A stretch of DNA of 64,000 nucleotides from Agrococcus sediminis (GCF_007923295.1 NZ_VOIR01000014.1:101825-165824), one strand, 5' to 3'. Positions 36,464 to 46,387 are shown, numbered from the stretch's first letter. Numbers and translations: made by a program. The notes: a model not told the origin generated them from the letters alone.

Positions 36464-37849
36464 TCAGGCGGGGGTGGGGGCCGGGCGGATGCGGTGGGAC
36501 GCGCCGCGGTGCTCGTCCGGGAGGCGGGCGCCGCGGCCGTGCAGCTTCTGGCGCAGCGTGCCCTCGGCGTACGCCTCCGGGTAGGCGCCGCGCTCCCGCA
36601 GCACCGGCACGACGTGCTCGATCACGTCCTCCCAGGTGCCGGGCGTGACGGCGTAGGCGAGGTTGAACCCGTCGACGTCGGTCTCCTCCACCCACTCCTG
36701 CAGCGCATCCGCGATCTCCTCGCCGCTGCCGACGAGCGTCGGCCCGAGCCCGCCGATCGCGGCATGGCGGCCGAGGTCGCCGACCGACCACTCGCGGCCC
36801 AGCTCCGCCTCGGCCTGCAGGTGGTGCAGCACCGACTGGATCGCGTTCGACTCGACGTCGCCCACCGGGTCCGCCGGGTCGTAGGCGGCGAGGTCGACGC
36901 CCATCCATCCCGACATGAACACGAGCGCGCCCTCCTCGCTCGCGTAGGAGCGGTACTCGGCCTCCTTCGCGAGCGCCTCCTCGCCGGTCGCCGCGGTGAT
37001 GATGGTGAGCAGCGTGTAGATGCGGGCTGAGCGGCGGTCGCGGCCGGAGGCCTCGAGGGCGTCGCGGATGCGCCGCACGGTGCCGGCGAGGACCTCCTTC
37101 GAGGGGGCCGCGACGAAGATCGCCTCGGCGTGCTCGGCCGCGAAGGCGACCCCGCGGGGCGAGGCGCCCGCCTGGTAGATGACCGGCGTGCGCTGCGGCG
37201 ACGGCTCCGAGATGTGCGCGCCCGGCACGGTGAAGAAGCGTCCGCGGTGGTCGATGTCGTGCACCTTCGACGGGTCGGCGAAGACGCCGCGCTCGCGGTC
37301 CTCGACGACGGCGTCGTCCTCCCACGAGCCCTCCCACAGCTTGTAGAGCACCTCGAGGTACTCGTCGGCGTGGTCGTAGCGGTCGTCGTGCGCGAGCTGG
37401 TCGTCCTGCCCCATGTTGCGCGCAGCGCTCGGCAGGTAGCCGGTGACGACGTTCCAGCCCACGCGGCCGCCCGTGAGGTGGTCGAGCGTCGTCATGCGGC
37501 GGGCGAAGGGGTAGGGGTGCTCGAACGCGGTGCCGGCGGTGATGCCGAAGCCGAGGTGCTCGGTGACCGCGGCCATCGCGCTCACGAGCAGGATCGGGTC
37601 GTTGACCGGCACCTGCGCGCCGTTGCGCACGGCAGCCTCGCGGGTGCCGCCGTAGACGTCGTAGGTGCCGAGCACATCGGCGATGAAGAGGCCGTCGAAG
37701 GCGCCCCGCTCGAGCAGCTGGGCCAGCTCGGTCCAGTAGCCGATGGTGTTGTAGTGCCGCGACCGGTCGTCGGGGTGGCGCCATAGCCCGGAGGACTGGT
37801 GCGCGACGCAGTTCATGTCGAAGGCGTTGAAGCGGATCTGGCGTGTCAT
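36464..37849 (-). CDS. NtaA/DmoA-family FMN-dependent monooxygenase
   Basis: A 461-residue LLM-class flavin monooxygenase of the nitrilotriacetate/dimethylsulfide monooxygenase group. Diagnostic segments are QIRFNAFDMNCVAHQSSGLW at the N-terminus, FDGLFIADVLGTYDVY, and GGRVGWNVVTGYLPSAARNM. These enzymes oxidise organosulfur, nitrilotriacetate or related compounds using reduced FMN supplied by a separate reductase. ATG 37849 is preferred for family alignment; ATG 37858 is also possible. It is divergent from a flavin reductase gene, so the two probably form a two-component oxygenase. The actual substrate is unknown. Confidence 0.88.
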   Translation of the reverse strand: MTRQIRFNAFDMNCVAHQSSGLWRHPDDRSRHYNTIGYWTELAQLLERGAFDGLFIADVLGTYDVYGGTREAAVRNGAQVPVNDPILLVSAMAAVTEHLGFGITAGTAFEHPYPFARRMTTLDHLTGGRVGWNVVTGYLPSAARNMGQDDQLAHDDRYDHADEYLEVLYKLWEGSWEDDAVVEDRERGVFADPSKVHDIDHRGRFFTVPGAHISEPSPQRTPVIYQAGASPRGVAFAAEHAEAIFVAAPSKEVLAGTVRRIRDALEASGRDRRSARIYTLLTIITAATGEEALAKEAEYRSYASEEGALVFMSGWMGVDLAAYDPADPVGDVESNAIQSVLHHLQAEAELGREWSVGDLGRHAAIGGLGPTLVGSGEEIADALQEWVEETDVDGFNLAYAVTPGTWEDVIEHVVPVLRERGAYPEAYAEGTLRQKLHGRGARLPDEHRGASHRIRPAPTPA

Positions 37850-37957
37850 GCCCGGCATCGTGGCGGGCGCCGGAGGGGCGGGGCAACGGATGGGCGACGC
37901 CCGGCGTCATGGCACGTCACGGTCCGTCACACTCGCCCGCCCCGGGCCGCGCGGGCC

Positions 37958-37963
37958 TACCGT
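37958..37963 (+). promoter_or_regulatory. -10 box of FMN reductase gene (1-nt leader)
   Basis: TACCGT gives a predicted +1 at 37970, one base before the ATG. Confidence 0.5.
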
Positions 37964-37970
37964 TGCCGCC

Positions 37971-38540
37971 ATGACGCATCCGACCCTCCGCATCGTCGCC
38001 GTGAGCGGCAGCGTGCACCGGCCGTCGTCGACGACGGCGCTGGTCGCCGCGCTCGCTGACGCGGTCGCGCGGCGCACGGACGCGACGATCGAGCTCGTCG
38101 AGCTCGTCGACGTCGGGCCGCACCTCGGGGGCGCGCTGCGGCGCGAGTCGCTGCCGGCCGCGGCGGAGCGGGCGATCCGCGCCATCGAGGCGGCCGACCT
38201 GCTCGTGGTGGGGAGCCCGGTGTACCGGGCGAGCTTCACGGGCCTGTTCAAGCACCTGTTCGACTTCGTCGACCAGCGCGCGCTCGTCGACGTGCCGGTG
38301 CTGCTCGCCGCGACGGGCGGCTCCCACCGCCACGCGCTCACGATCGAGCACCAGCTGCGGCCGCTCTTCGCGTTCTTCCAGGCGCTCACGCTGCCCGTCG
38401 GCGTCTACGCCTCGAGCGAGGAGTTCGAGCACGGCCGCGTGCGCTGCGCCGCGGTGCTCGACCGCATCGAGGCGGCCGCCGACCGCGCGCTGCCGTACCT
38501 GCGCGCCGTGCCGGCGCCGGTGCGCCCCGCCGCGTTCTGA
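37971..38540 (+). CDS. NAD(P)H-dependent FMN reductase (SsuE/MsuE-like)
   Basis: A 189-residue flavodoxin-fold reductase. It shows RIVAVSGSVHRPSSTTALVA (FMN phosphate loop), VVGSPVYRASFTGLFKHLFD and LLAATGGSHRHALTIEHQLR, matching SsuE/MsuE reductases that feed reduced FMN to sulfonate or sulfide monooxygenases. It stands divergently next to an NtaA/DmoA-type monooxygenase, its likely partner. The frame stays open upstream but the ATG at 37971 fits both family and promoter. Confidence 0.88.
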   Translation: MTHPTLRIVAVSGSVHRPSSTTALVAALADAVARRTDATIELVELVDVGPHLGGALRRESLPAAAERAIRAIEAADLLVVGSPVYRASFTGLFKHLFDFVDQRALVDVPVLLAATGGSHRHALTIEHQLRPLFAFFQALTLPVGVYASSEEFEHGRVRCAAVLDRIEAAADRALPYLRAVPAPVRPAAF

Positions 38541-38587
38541 CGCGCGCGCGTCATCGGAGGGCGTGCGGCGGTGGTTGGATGAGAGGA

Positions 38588-39709
38588 ATGGACCCCCGCC
38601 TCGAGCGCGTGCTGTTCGTGCACGCGCACCCCGACGACGAGACGCTCTCGACCGGCGCCGCGATCGCGACCGTCGCCGCGGGCGGCGGCGACGCGGTCGT
38701 CGTGACGTTCACGCTCGGCGAGCGCGGCGAGGTGCGCGCCGAGCGCCAGCCCGACGTCGACCACGTCGGCGTCGGCGAGGTGCGCCGGCAGGAGCTCGAC
38801 CAGGCGCTCCGCGCGCTCGGCGCGCGCGGCCGCCGCATCCACGGCTGGGACGACTCCGGCATGTCGTGGATCCGCAGCGGCGTCGCGGGCCCCGCGCCCG
38901 ACGCGCCGCCGACCGCGATGGGCATGGCCGACCCCGACGACCTCGCGGATGCGCTCGGCGTCGTCATCGAGGAGACCGACCCGACGGCGATGGTCACCTA
39001 CGACGCCGACGGCGGCTACGGCCACCCCGACCACGTGGCCGCGCACCGCGCATCCGTCATCGTCGCCCGCCGCTACGACCTGCCGCTCTACGTGCGCACC
39101 GACCGTCCTGCCGACGTCGCCTTCCCGCTCGAGCCCGTGCGGCAGCGGGTGCTCGACGCGCTCGCCGCGCACCGCTCGCAGCTCACCGTCGAGGGCGACG
39201 ACGTCGTGCACGTCGGGGGCCAGCGCCGGCCGCTCGACGCGGTCGAGCACTACCGGCTGATCGAGACCCGGCCGCCGCGCCGCACGCGCTGGCTGCTGCG
39301 CGCCGGTGCGCTGCTCGCGGGCATCGTCATCGGCGTCGTGGGCACCTTCTCGCACCAGCAGGTGCCGTGGGGCATCCTGCTGTCGCTCGTCGCCGCCGTC
39401 GGCTTCATCGGCGGCGTGCGCGCGGCATCCGGCTCCCGGCCCATGACGATCGCGGCCGTGCTCGGCGTGGTGGGCGTGATCGCGCTCATCGCGATCGACC
39501 CGCTCGGCCGGGGCGCGTTCGGCACCGAGCGCGCGCTCGTGCCGACGAACCTTCCCGGCTGGCTCTGGACCATCGTGCCGGCCGCCGCATCGCTGCTCGC
39601 CCTGGCGTGGCCGGACGCCGAGGCCACGCGCCGGATTAGGATGGCAGCGATGAGCCAGGCGCAGCAGCGCCGGCCGGACACCGAGCCGACGGAAGGGGAC
39701 CGGCAGTGA
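38588..39709 (+). CDS. PIG-L deacetylase (MshB-like) fused to a C-terminal membrane domain
   Basis: A 373-residue protein. The first 225 residues are a PIG-L/LmbE zinc deacetylase: VHAHPDDETLSTGAA holds the AHPDDE zinc motif and GYGHPDHVAAHR the third zinc ligand. This family includes MshB, which deacetylates GlcNAc-Ins in mycothiol synthesis, as well as Mca amidase. The rest is four hydrophobic helices, an added membrane domain absent from MshB. ATG 38588 has GAGAGGA directly upstream. The stop overlaps the ferredoxin start (GTGA). A mycothiol role fits the phylum and the neighbourhood but is inferred. Confidence 0.82.
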   Translation: MDPRLERVLFVHAHPDDETLSTGAAIATVAAGGGDAVVVTFTLGERGEVRAERQPDVDHVGVGEVRRQELDQALRALGARGRRIHGWDDSGMSWIRSGVAGPAPDAPPTAMGMADPDDLADALGVVIEETDPTAMVTYDADGGYGHPDHVAAHRASVIVARRYDLPLYVRTDRPADVAFPLEPVRQRVLDALAAHRSQLTVEGDDVVHVGGQRRPLDAVEHYRLIETRPPRRTRWLLRAGALLAGIVIGVVGTFSHQQVPWGILLSLVAAVGFIGGVRAASGSRPMTIAAVLGVVGVIALIAIDPLGRGAFGTERALVPTNLPGWLWTIVPAAASLLALAWPDAEATRRIRMAAMSQAQQRRPDTEPTEGDRQ

Positions 39710-40023
39710 CCTACGTGATCGCGCTCCCGTGCGTCGACGTCAAGGATCGCGCCTGCGTCGACGAGTGCCCCGTCGACTGCATCTACGAGGGGGAGCGGAT
39801 GCTGTACATCCACCCCGACGAGTGCGTCGACTGCGGCGCGTGCGAGCCGGTGTGCCCGGTCGAGGCGATCTTCTACGAGGACGACACGCCGGAGGAGTGG
39901 GCCGAGTACTACGAGGCGAACGTGCACTTCTTCGACGAGATCGGCTCGCCCGGCGGGGCCGCGAAGGTGGGCGTCATCAAGCACGACCACCCGATCGTGG
40001 CCGCGCTGCCGCCGCAGGCCTGA
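39706..40023 (+). CDS. fdxA: 7Fe ferredoxin (FdxA/FdxC type)
   Basis: A 105-residue ferredoxin. Cys9, Cys17, Cys21 and Cys25 (CVDVKDRACVDECPVDC) and Cys40, Cys43, Cys46 and Cys50 (CVDCGACEPVC) supply ligands for one 3Fe-4S and one 4Fe-4S cluster as in actinobacterial seven-iron ferredoxins. The GTG start overlaps the previous stop by 4 bp. It directly precedes dapC, the same pairing as in Mycobacterium. Confidence 0.95.
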   Translation: MTYVIALPCVDVKDRACVDECPVDCIYEGERMLYIHPDECVDCGACEPVCPVEAIFYEDDTPEEWAEYYEANVHFFDEIGSPGGAAKVGVIKHDHPIVAALPPQA

Positions 40024-40038
40024 GCCGCGGCCGAGCCG

Positions 40039-41115
40039 ATGCTCCGCCTGCCCGACTTCCCCTGGGACACCCTCGCCGACGCCAAGGCGCTCGCGAGCGC
40101 GCACCCCGGCGGCCTCGTCGACCTCAGCGTCGGCTCGCCCGTCGACCCGACGCCCGAGCTGCTGCAGCGGGCGCTGCGCGAGGCGACCGACGCGCACGGC
40201 TACCCGACGAACTGGGGCACGCCCGAGGCGCGCCGGGCGATCGTCGAGTGGTTCGCCCGCGTGCGCGGCGTGCCGGGCCTGACCGACGAGAGCGTGCTCG
40301 TGACGGTCGGCTCGAAGGAGCTCGTCGCCGGCCTCCCGCAGCAGCTCGGCCTCGGCCCGGGCGACGCGGTCGTGCACCCGGCCGTCGCCTACCCGACCTA
40401 CGACATCGGCGCGCGGATGGCCGGCGCGACGCCGGTGCCCGCCGACGACCCAGGCACCTGGCCCGAGTCGACGAGGCTCGTGTGGCTCAACTCGCCGTCG
40501 AACCCGACCGGCGCGGTGCTGGGCGTGGATGCGCTGCGGCGCGTCGTGCGCGCGGCGCGCGAGCGGGGCGTCGTGGTGGCGAGCGACGAGTGCTACGCGC
40601 TGCTGCCGTGGGAGGTCGACGAGGCGCCCTCGATCCTCGATCCGCGCGTCACCGACGGCGACCTGTCGGGCCTCATCGCCGTCTACTCGCTCAGCAAGCA
40701 GTCCAACCTCGCCGGCTACCGCGCCGCGTTCGTCGCCGGCGACGCGGCGGTCGTGCAGCGGGTGCTCGCGGTGCGCAAGCACCTCGGCCTCATGGCGCCG
40801 AGCCCCGTGCAGCATGCGCTCGCGGTCGCGCTCGGCGATGCGAGCCACGTCGACGAGCAGCGCGAGCGCTACCGGGCGCGGCGCGCGCTGCTGCTGCCGG
40901 CGCTCCGCGAGCGCGGCTTCGCGGTCGAGTCGGAGGCGGGCCTGTACCTGTGGGCGACCGACGGCACGGATGCGCTCGCGCAGGTCGACGCGCTCGCGCG
41001 GCTGGGCATCCTGGTCGCCCCGGGCACCTTCTACGGCGACGCGACCCACGTGCGGGTCGCGCTCACCGCATCCGACGACGACATCGCGGAGGCCGCGGCG
41101 CGCCTGCGCGGCTGA
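40039..41115 (+). CDS. dapC: succinyldiaminopimelate transaminase (DapC-type aminotransferase)
   Basis: A 358-residue fold-type I PLP aminotransferase. The PLP-binding lysine lies in VYSLSKQSNLAGYR; NSPSNPTGAVL and SDECYALL are further cofactor-binding landmarks. The pattern with DFPWDTLADAKALASAHPGG at the N-terminus is that of the actinobacterial DapC subgroup located beside a ferredoxin gene. It would convert N-succinyl-2-amino-6-ketopimelate to N-succinyl-diaminopimelate in lysine and cell-wall synthesis, consistent with dapD and dapE nearby. It starts 15 bp after the ferredoxin stop. Confidence 0.88.
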   Translation: MLRLPDFPWDTLADAKALASAHPGGLVDLSVGSPVDPTPELLQRALREATDAHGYPTNWGTPEARRAIVEWFARVRGVPGLTDESVLVTVGSKELVAGLPQQLGLGPGDAVVHPAVAYPTYDIGARMAGATPVPADDPGTWPESTRLVWLNSPSNPTGAVLGVDALRRVVRAARERGVVVASDECYALLPWEVDEAPSILDPRVTDGDLSGLIAVYSLSKQSNLAGYRAAFVAGDAAVVQRVLAVRKHLGLMAPSPVQHALAVALGDASHVDEQRERYRARRALLLPALRERGFAVESEAGLYLWATDGTDALAQVDALARLGILVAPGTFYGDATHVRVALTASDDDIAEAAARLRG

Positions 41116-41152
41116 GCCCCGGCGGCGTGGGAGGGCGCCGCCGGAGGGCGGG

Positions 41153-41158
41153 TAGGCT
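41153..41158 (+). promoter_or_regulatory. gltA -10 box (leaderless)
   Basis: TAGGCT ends 7 nt before the GTG at 41165, so +1 is predicted on the start codon. Confidence 0.6.
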
Positions 41159-41164
41159 GTCCTG

Positions 41165-42499
<1,335 letters not shown>

Positions 42500-42564
42500 C
42501 CCACCCCGGCCTGCGGCCCCGCCGCTCGCCCCCGTGCCGCCTGCGCGGCTGACCCGGAGCATCC

Positions 42565-44016
42565 ATGACCAGCACCACGCAGGCGACGCCCACCGGCGCC
42601 GTCGACCGCTTCTTCAAGATCTCCGAGCGCGGCTCGAGCGTCTCGCAGGAGATCCGCGGCGGCCTCGTCACGTTCTTCGCGATGGCGTACATCATCGTGC
42701 TGAACCCGCTCATCATCGGCGGGTTCTCGGCCGACCAGGCGGCGACCGACGTCGAGGGCGGATGGCTCCCCAACGGCCAGGTCGCGGCCGTCACGGCGCT
42801 CGTGGGCGGCCTGATGACGCTCGCGATGGGGCTCATCGCCAACGTGCCCTTCGGGCTCGCGGCGGGCCTCGGCATCAACTCGTTCCTCGCCTTCGGCCTC
42901 GTGGGCGAGCTGACGTGGCCGGAGGCGATGGGCCTCGTGCTCATCAACGGCCTCATCATCGTGCTGCTCGCCGCGACCGGCCTGCGCCGGATGATCTTCG
43001 ACGCCGTGCCCGCGGCGCTCAAGAGCGCGATCGCGGTCGGCATCGGCCTGTTCATCGCCTTCATCGGCTTCGTCGACTCGGGCTTCGTGCGCTCGACCGG
43101 CATCGCCGCGCCGCCCGTGCAGCTCGGCGACGGCGGCTCGATCACGTCGCTGCCGACCGCGACGTTCGTCATCGGCGTGGTGCTCATGGGCATCCTGATG
43201 GCGCTGCGCGTCAAGGGCGCGCTCCTCATCGGCATCGTCGCCACCACGGTGATCGCGATCGTGCTCGAGTCGATCTTCCGCGTCGGCCCGTCGCTCGGCC
43301 AGGACCCCGACGCGTGGAACCTCAACGCCCCGGCGCTGCCGACGAGCATCGTCGCGCTGCCCGACCTCTCGCTCGTCGGCCAGGTCTCGTTCGGCTCGTT
43401 CGAGCGGATCGGCATGCTCGCGACGACGATGTTCATCTTCACGCTGCTGTTCCTCAACTTCTTCGACGCGATGGGCACGATGACGGGCCTCGCGCGCCAG
43501 GCGGGCATCGCGACGCCCGACGGCCAGTTCCCGGGCCTGAAGCGCGCCCTCGTGGTCGAGGGCGTCGGCGCGATCGCGGGCGGCGGCGCGAGCGCGTCGT
43601 CGAACACGGTGTTCGTCGACTCCGCGGCCGGCATCGGCGAGGGCGCCCGCACCGGGCTCGCCTCGGTCGTGACCGGCGTGCTGTTCCTGGCCGCGATGTT
43701 CCTCACGCCGCTCACGCAGATCGTGCCGCTCGAGGTCGCGGCCGCGACGCTCGTCGTGGTCGGCGCGATGATGATGAGCCAGATCGCCGACATCGACTTC
43801 ACCGACTTCCGCGTCGCGCTGCCCGCGTTCCTCACGATCGTCGTGATGCCGCTCACCTACAACATCGCCAACGGCATCGGCGTCGGCTTCATCGCGTGGG
43901 TGATCATCAACGCCGTCTCCGGGCGCGCGAAGACGATCTCGCCCCTGCTGTGGATCGTCGCGGCGCTCTTCGTCGTGTTCTTCGTGCGCGGACCGCTGCA
44001 GGCGCTCATCGGCTGA
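42565..44016 (+). CDS. NCS2-family purine (guanine/hypoxanthine) permease, AzgA-like
   Basis: A 483-residue polytopic protein. The family markers are GGLVTFFAMAYIIVLNPLII at the N-terminus, ANVPFGLAAGLGINSFLAF, and the inverted-repeat helix FLNFFDAMGTMTGLARQAG, with GASASSNTVFVDSAAGIGEG in the substrate-binding region. Twelve to fourteen helices are expected. AzgA-type proteins import adenine, guanine or hypoxanthine with protons. No purine gene or riboswitch is adjacent; the GGAGCATCC site upstream supports the ATG. Confidence 0.9.
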   Translation: MTSTTQATPTGAVDRFFKISERGSSVSQEIRGGLVTFFAMAYIIVLNPLIIGGFSADQAATDVEGGWLPNGQVAAVTALVGGLMTLAMGLIANVPFGLAAGLGINSFLAFGLVGELTWPEAMGLVLINGLIIVLLAATGLRRMIFDAVPAALKSAIAVGIGLFIAFIGFVDSGFVRSTGIAAPPVQLGDGGSITSLPTATFVIGVVLMGILMALRVKGALLIGIVATTVIAIVLESIFRVGPSLGQDPDAWNLNAPALPTSIVALPDLSLVGQVSFGSFERIGMLATTMFIFTLLFLNFFDAMGTMTGLARQAGIATPDGQFPGLKRALVVEGVGAIAGGGASASSNTVFVDSAAGIGEGARTGLASVVTGVLFLAAMFLTPLTQIVPLEVAAATLVVVGAMMMSQIADIDFTDFRVALPAFLTIVVMPLTYNIANGIGVGFIAWVIINAVSGRAKTISPLLWIVAALFVVFFVRGPLQALIG

Positions 44017-44039
44017 CGCCGTCGGGCGGCCGCCGAGGC

Positions 44040-45620
44040 TCAGTGCGCCTTCGAGACCTGCGCCAGCACCTCGGGGCCGCGGCGGTCGAGCGCGGCGCCG
44101 CCGAAGCGGATGCCGAGCCATGACGCGAGTGCGCCGATCAGGAGCGCCGCCGCGAGCGCGACCCAGCCGAGCCACGGGATCCACAGCGCGGCCACCGCCG
44201 GCAGCAGGAACGGCGCGCCCGCGATGCCGAGCACCGGCAGCGAGAGCGCCACGCCTGCGAGCGGCTGCACGCCGCCCGACGAGCCGCGGCCGAGCGGGTT
44301 CGAGCCGGGCGGCGGCGCCTCGCCCGGCAGGTGGGCGCCGAGCCACAGCAGCGCGCCGCCGACGAGCCCGTACGTGCCGACGCCGACGGCGAGGCTCGCG
44401 GGCAGCGCGTCCCAGCGGCCGGCCGCCCAGCACGCGAGCACGGCGGTGATCGCGAGCGCCGGCACGAAGACGACCGAGGTGCCGAGCAGCCGGCCCGCGC
44501 GGTCGTCGACGCCGCGCACCCCGGCGAGCAGGTGCCACGCGAACGCGCTGCTGTCGTAGGCGACGTCGATCTGCAGCATGCTCGCGGCGATGATCGCCGT
44601 GAGCAGCGGGAGCACGAGCGCCACGGGCCCACGAGGCACCTCCTCGGCGACGAGCTGCAGGCCCGCGATCATCGCGGGCACGATGAGCACCGCGATCACG
44701 TTCATGAGGTGCCGCACGTCGCGGCGGCGGTAGCGGATGCTCCGCGCCGCGATCGCGCCGGCCGGGGTGGCGGGGAGCAGGCGGTCGAGCAGGCGCCCCT
44801 CGCGCACCCGTCCGCCGCCGCGGAGCACGATCGGGTTCGTCAGCCGCTCCGCGAGCAGGCGGCCCCACGCCCACCAGCACAGCGCGACCGTGGCGAGGGC
44901 GATCGCGAGCTTGGCGGCGGCCTCCGGCCAAGCGCCGGCCGCGACGGCGCGCGGCACGTCGAACACGGCCCCGAGCGGCGTCCACCCGACGACGCGCGAC
45001 GCATCCGCCACCACCGGCGCCGCGTCGCCCAGCTCGCCGACCCCCGCGGCGAGCGACTGCATGCCGATCGCGACGCCTGCGATCGCGACGAGCAGCAGCA
45101 GCGCCATGACGTCGCGGGCGCGGCGGCTCGCGAGCTGCCGGGCGAGCAGGTCGGCGACGACGCGCGTGACGAGCAGCACCGTGAGCACCGCGACCGGCAG
45201 CAGCAGCGCGCCCGCGACGAGCGCCGCGGCGGAGGTCGACCAGACGATGAGGCCGATCACGACCGCGAGCACCGCGACCGCGCCCCAGGGGTCGAGCAGC
45301 GAGGCGGCGAGCAGCCCGCGCCGCAGCTGCGGCACGCGCACCGGCAGCAGGCTGAAGCGCTCGGGCGCGAGCGGGTCGCTCGTGCCGACGAGCACCGCGA
45401 TCGCGGTGAGGCCCACGGTGAGCGCGGCGCCCGCGAGCACGGCGGCGTGCGCGCCGAGCTCGGGCACGAGCACGCGGATCGCGATCGCGCCGAGCGCGCT
45501 CGAGCCGAGCAGTGACAGCGCGCCGAGCACGCTGAGCACGAGCGCGACGACCGCCCACGGGCTCTCCCGCAGCGAGCCGACGAGCAGCCGGTACCTCAGC
45601 GCGATGCAGAGCGCAGCCAC
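44040..45620 (-). CDS. ABC exporter permease (polytopic, about 12 TMS)
   Basis: A 526-residue, strongly hydrophobic protein starting at GTG 45620, which lies 25 bp inside the end of the ATPase gene. Many helices are visible (for example VVALVLSVLGALSLLGSSAL, then GLTAIAVLVGTS, and RHLMNVIAVLIVPAMIAGLQ). No catalytic domain is present. Tight coupling to the ATPase at 45596 defines it as the membrane part of an ABC exporter; the substrate is unknown. The frame continues upstream but overlaps the ATPase, so the GTG is chosen. Confidence 0.75.
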   Translation of the reverse strand: MAALCIALRYRLLVGSLRESPWAVVALVLSVLGALSLLGSSALGAIAIRVLVPELGAHAAVLAGAALTVGLTAIAVLVGTSDPLAPERFSLLPVRVPQLRRGLLAASLLDPWGAVAVLAVVIGLIVWSTSAAALVAGALLLPVAVLTVLLVTRVVADLLARQLASRRARDVMALLLLVAIAGVAIGMQSLAAGVGELGDAAPVVADASRVVGWTPLGAVFDVPRAVAAGAWPEAAAKLAIALATVALCWWAWGRLLAERLTNPIVLRGGGRVREGRLLDRLLPATPAGAIAARSIRYRRRDVRHLMNVIAVLIVPAMIAGLQLVAEEVPRGPVALVLPLLTAIIAASMLQIDVAYDSSAFAWHLLAGVRGVDDRAGRLLGTSVVFVPALAITAVLACWAAGRWDALPASLAVGVGTYGLVGGALLWLGAHLPGEAPPPGSNPLGRGSSGGVQPLAGVALSLPVLGIAGAPFLLPAVAALWIPWLGWVALAAALLIGALASWLGIRFGGAALDRRGPEVLAQVSKAH

Positions 45621-46387
45621 GCGAGCGTCTCCGTCCCGAGCGCCTCGCGGCCCACCAGCTGCACGAAGCGGTGCTGCAGGCTCGTGCCTGCGCGCACCTC
45701 GTCGAGCGTGCCGGTCGCGAGCAGGCGCCCCTCGGCGACGACGGCGACGCGGTCGCAGAGCGACTCGACGAGCTCCATCACGTGGCTCGAGAGCACGACG
45801 GTGCCGCCGGAGGCGACGAAGCCGCGCAGGATGGCGCGGATCGCCTCGCCGGAGACCGGGTCGACCGACTCGAACGGCTCGTCGAGCACGAGGAGGCTCG
45901 GGGCGTGGATGAGCGCGCACGCGAGGGCGATCTTCTTGCGCATGCCGGCGGAGTAGTCGGCGACCGCCGTGCCGCCCGTGCCGTCGAGGCCGAGCGCACC
46001 GAGCAGGTCGGACGCGCGGGCGACGACGTCGGTCTCGGGCATGCCCCGCAGGAGGCCCGTGTAGCGCAGCAGCTCCGCGCCGGTGAGCCGGTCGAAGAGG
46101 TGCACGCCGTCGGGCAGCACGCCCATGATCGCCTTGGCTGCGGCCGGGTCGCGCCAGACGTCGCGCCCCAGCACCGCGGCGGCGCCGTGGTCGGGGCGCA
46201 GGAGCCCCGTCGCCATCGAGAGGGTCGTCGTCTTGCCGGCGCCGTTCGGCCCGACGAGCCCGAAGAGCGAGCCCTGCGGCACGGCGAGGGTGAGCCCGTC
46301 GACCGCGACCTTCTGCCCGAAGCGCTTCGCGAGCTGCTGCAGGTGCAGCGCGGGGACCGGCGCCGCGGCGGGCTCCGCCGCCTCCAT
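45596..46387 (-). CDS. ABC transporter ATP-binding protein
   Basis: A 263-residue ATPase: Walker A GLVGPNGAGKTTTLS, signature region VADYSAGMRKKIALACALIH (a degenerate LSGGQ), Walker B LLVLDEPFESVD, and switch histidine SSHVMELVESL. It resembles the CcmA/NatA group of exporter ATPases. Its ATG shares a base with the dapD stop (TGATG) and its end overlaps the permease start, so dapD, ATPase and permease form one operon. Confidence 0.9.
   Translation of the reverse strand: MEAAEPAAAPVPALHLQQLAKRFGQKVAVDGLTLAVPQGSLFGLVGPNGAGKTTTLSMATGLLRPDHGAAAVLGRDVWRDPAAAKAIMGVLPDGVHLFDRLTGAELLRYTGLLRGMPETDVVARASDLLGALGLDGTGGTAVADYSAGMRKKIALACALIHAPSLLVLDEPFESVDPVSGEAIRAILRGFVASGGTVVLSSHVMELVESLCDRVAVVAEGRLLATGTLDEVRAGTSLQHRFVQLVGREALGTETLAWLRSASR

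Noticed and set aside
35281-36467. Classical insertion sequence or transposon
   Set aside because: No transposase or integrase is present, no target duplication is evident, and the outer 8-bp inverted repeats coincide with stop codons of conserved genes.
44016-44040. Terminator between purine permease and ABC permease genes
   Set aside because: The 23-bp gap can form only a 4-5-bp stem; too weak to call.
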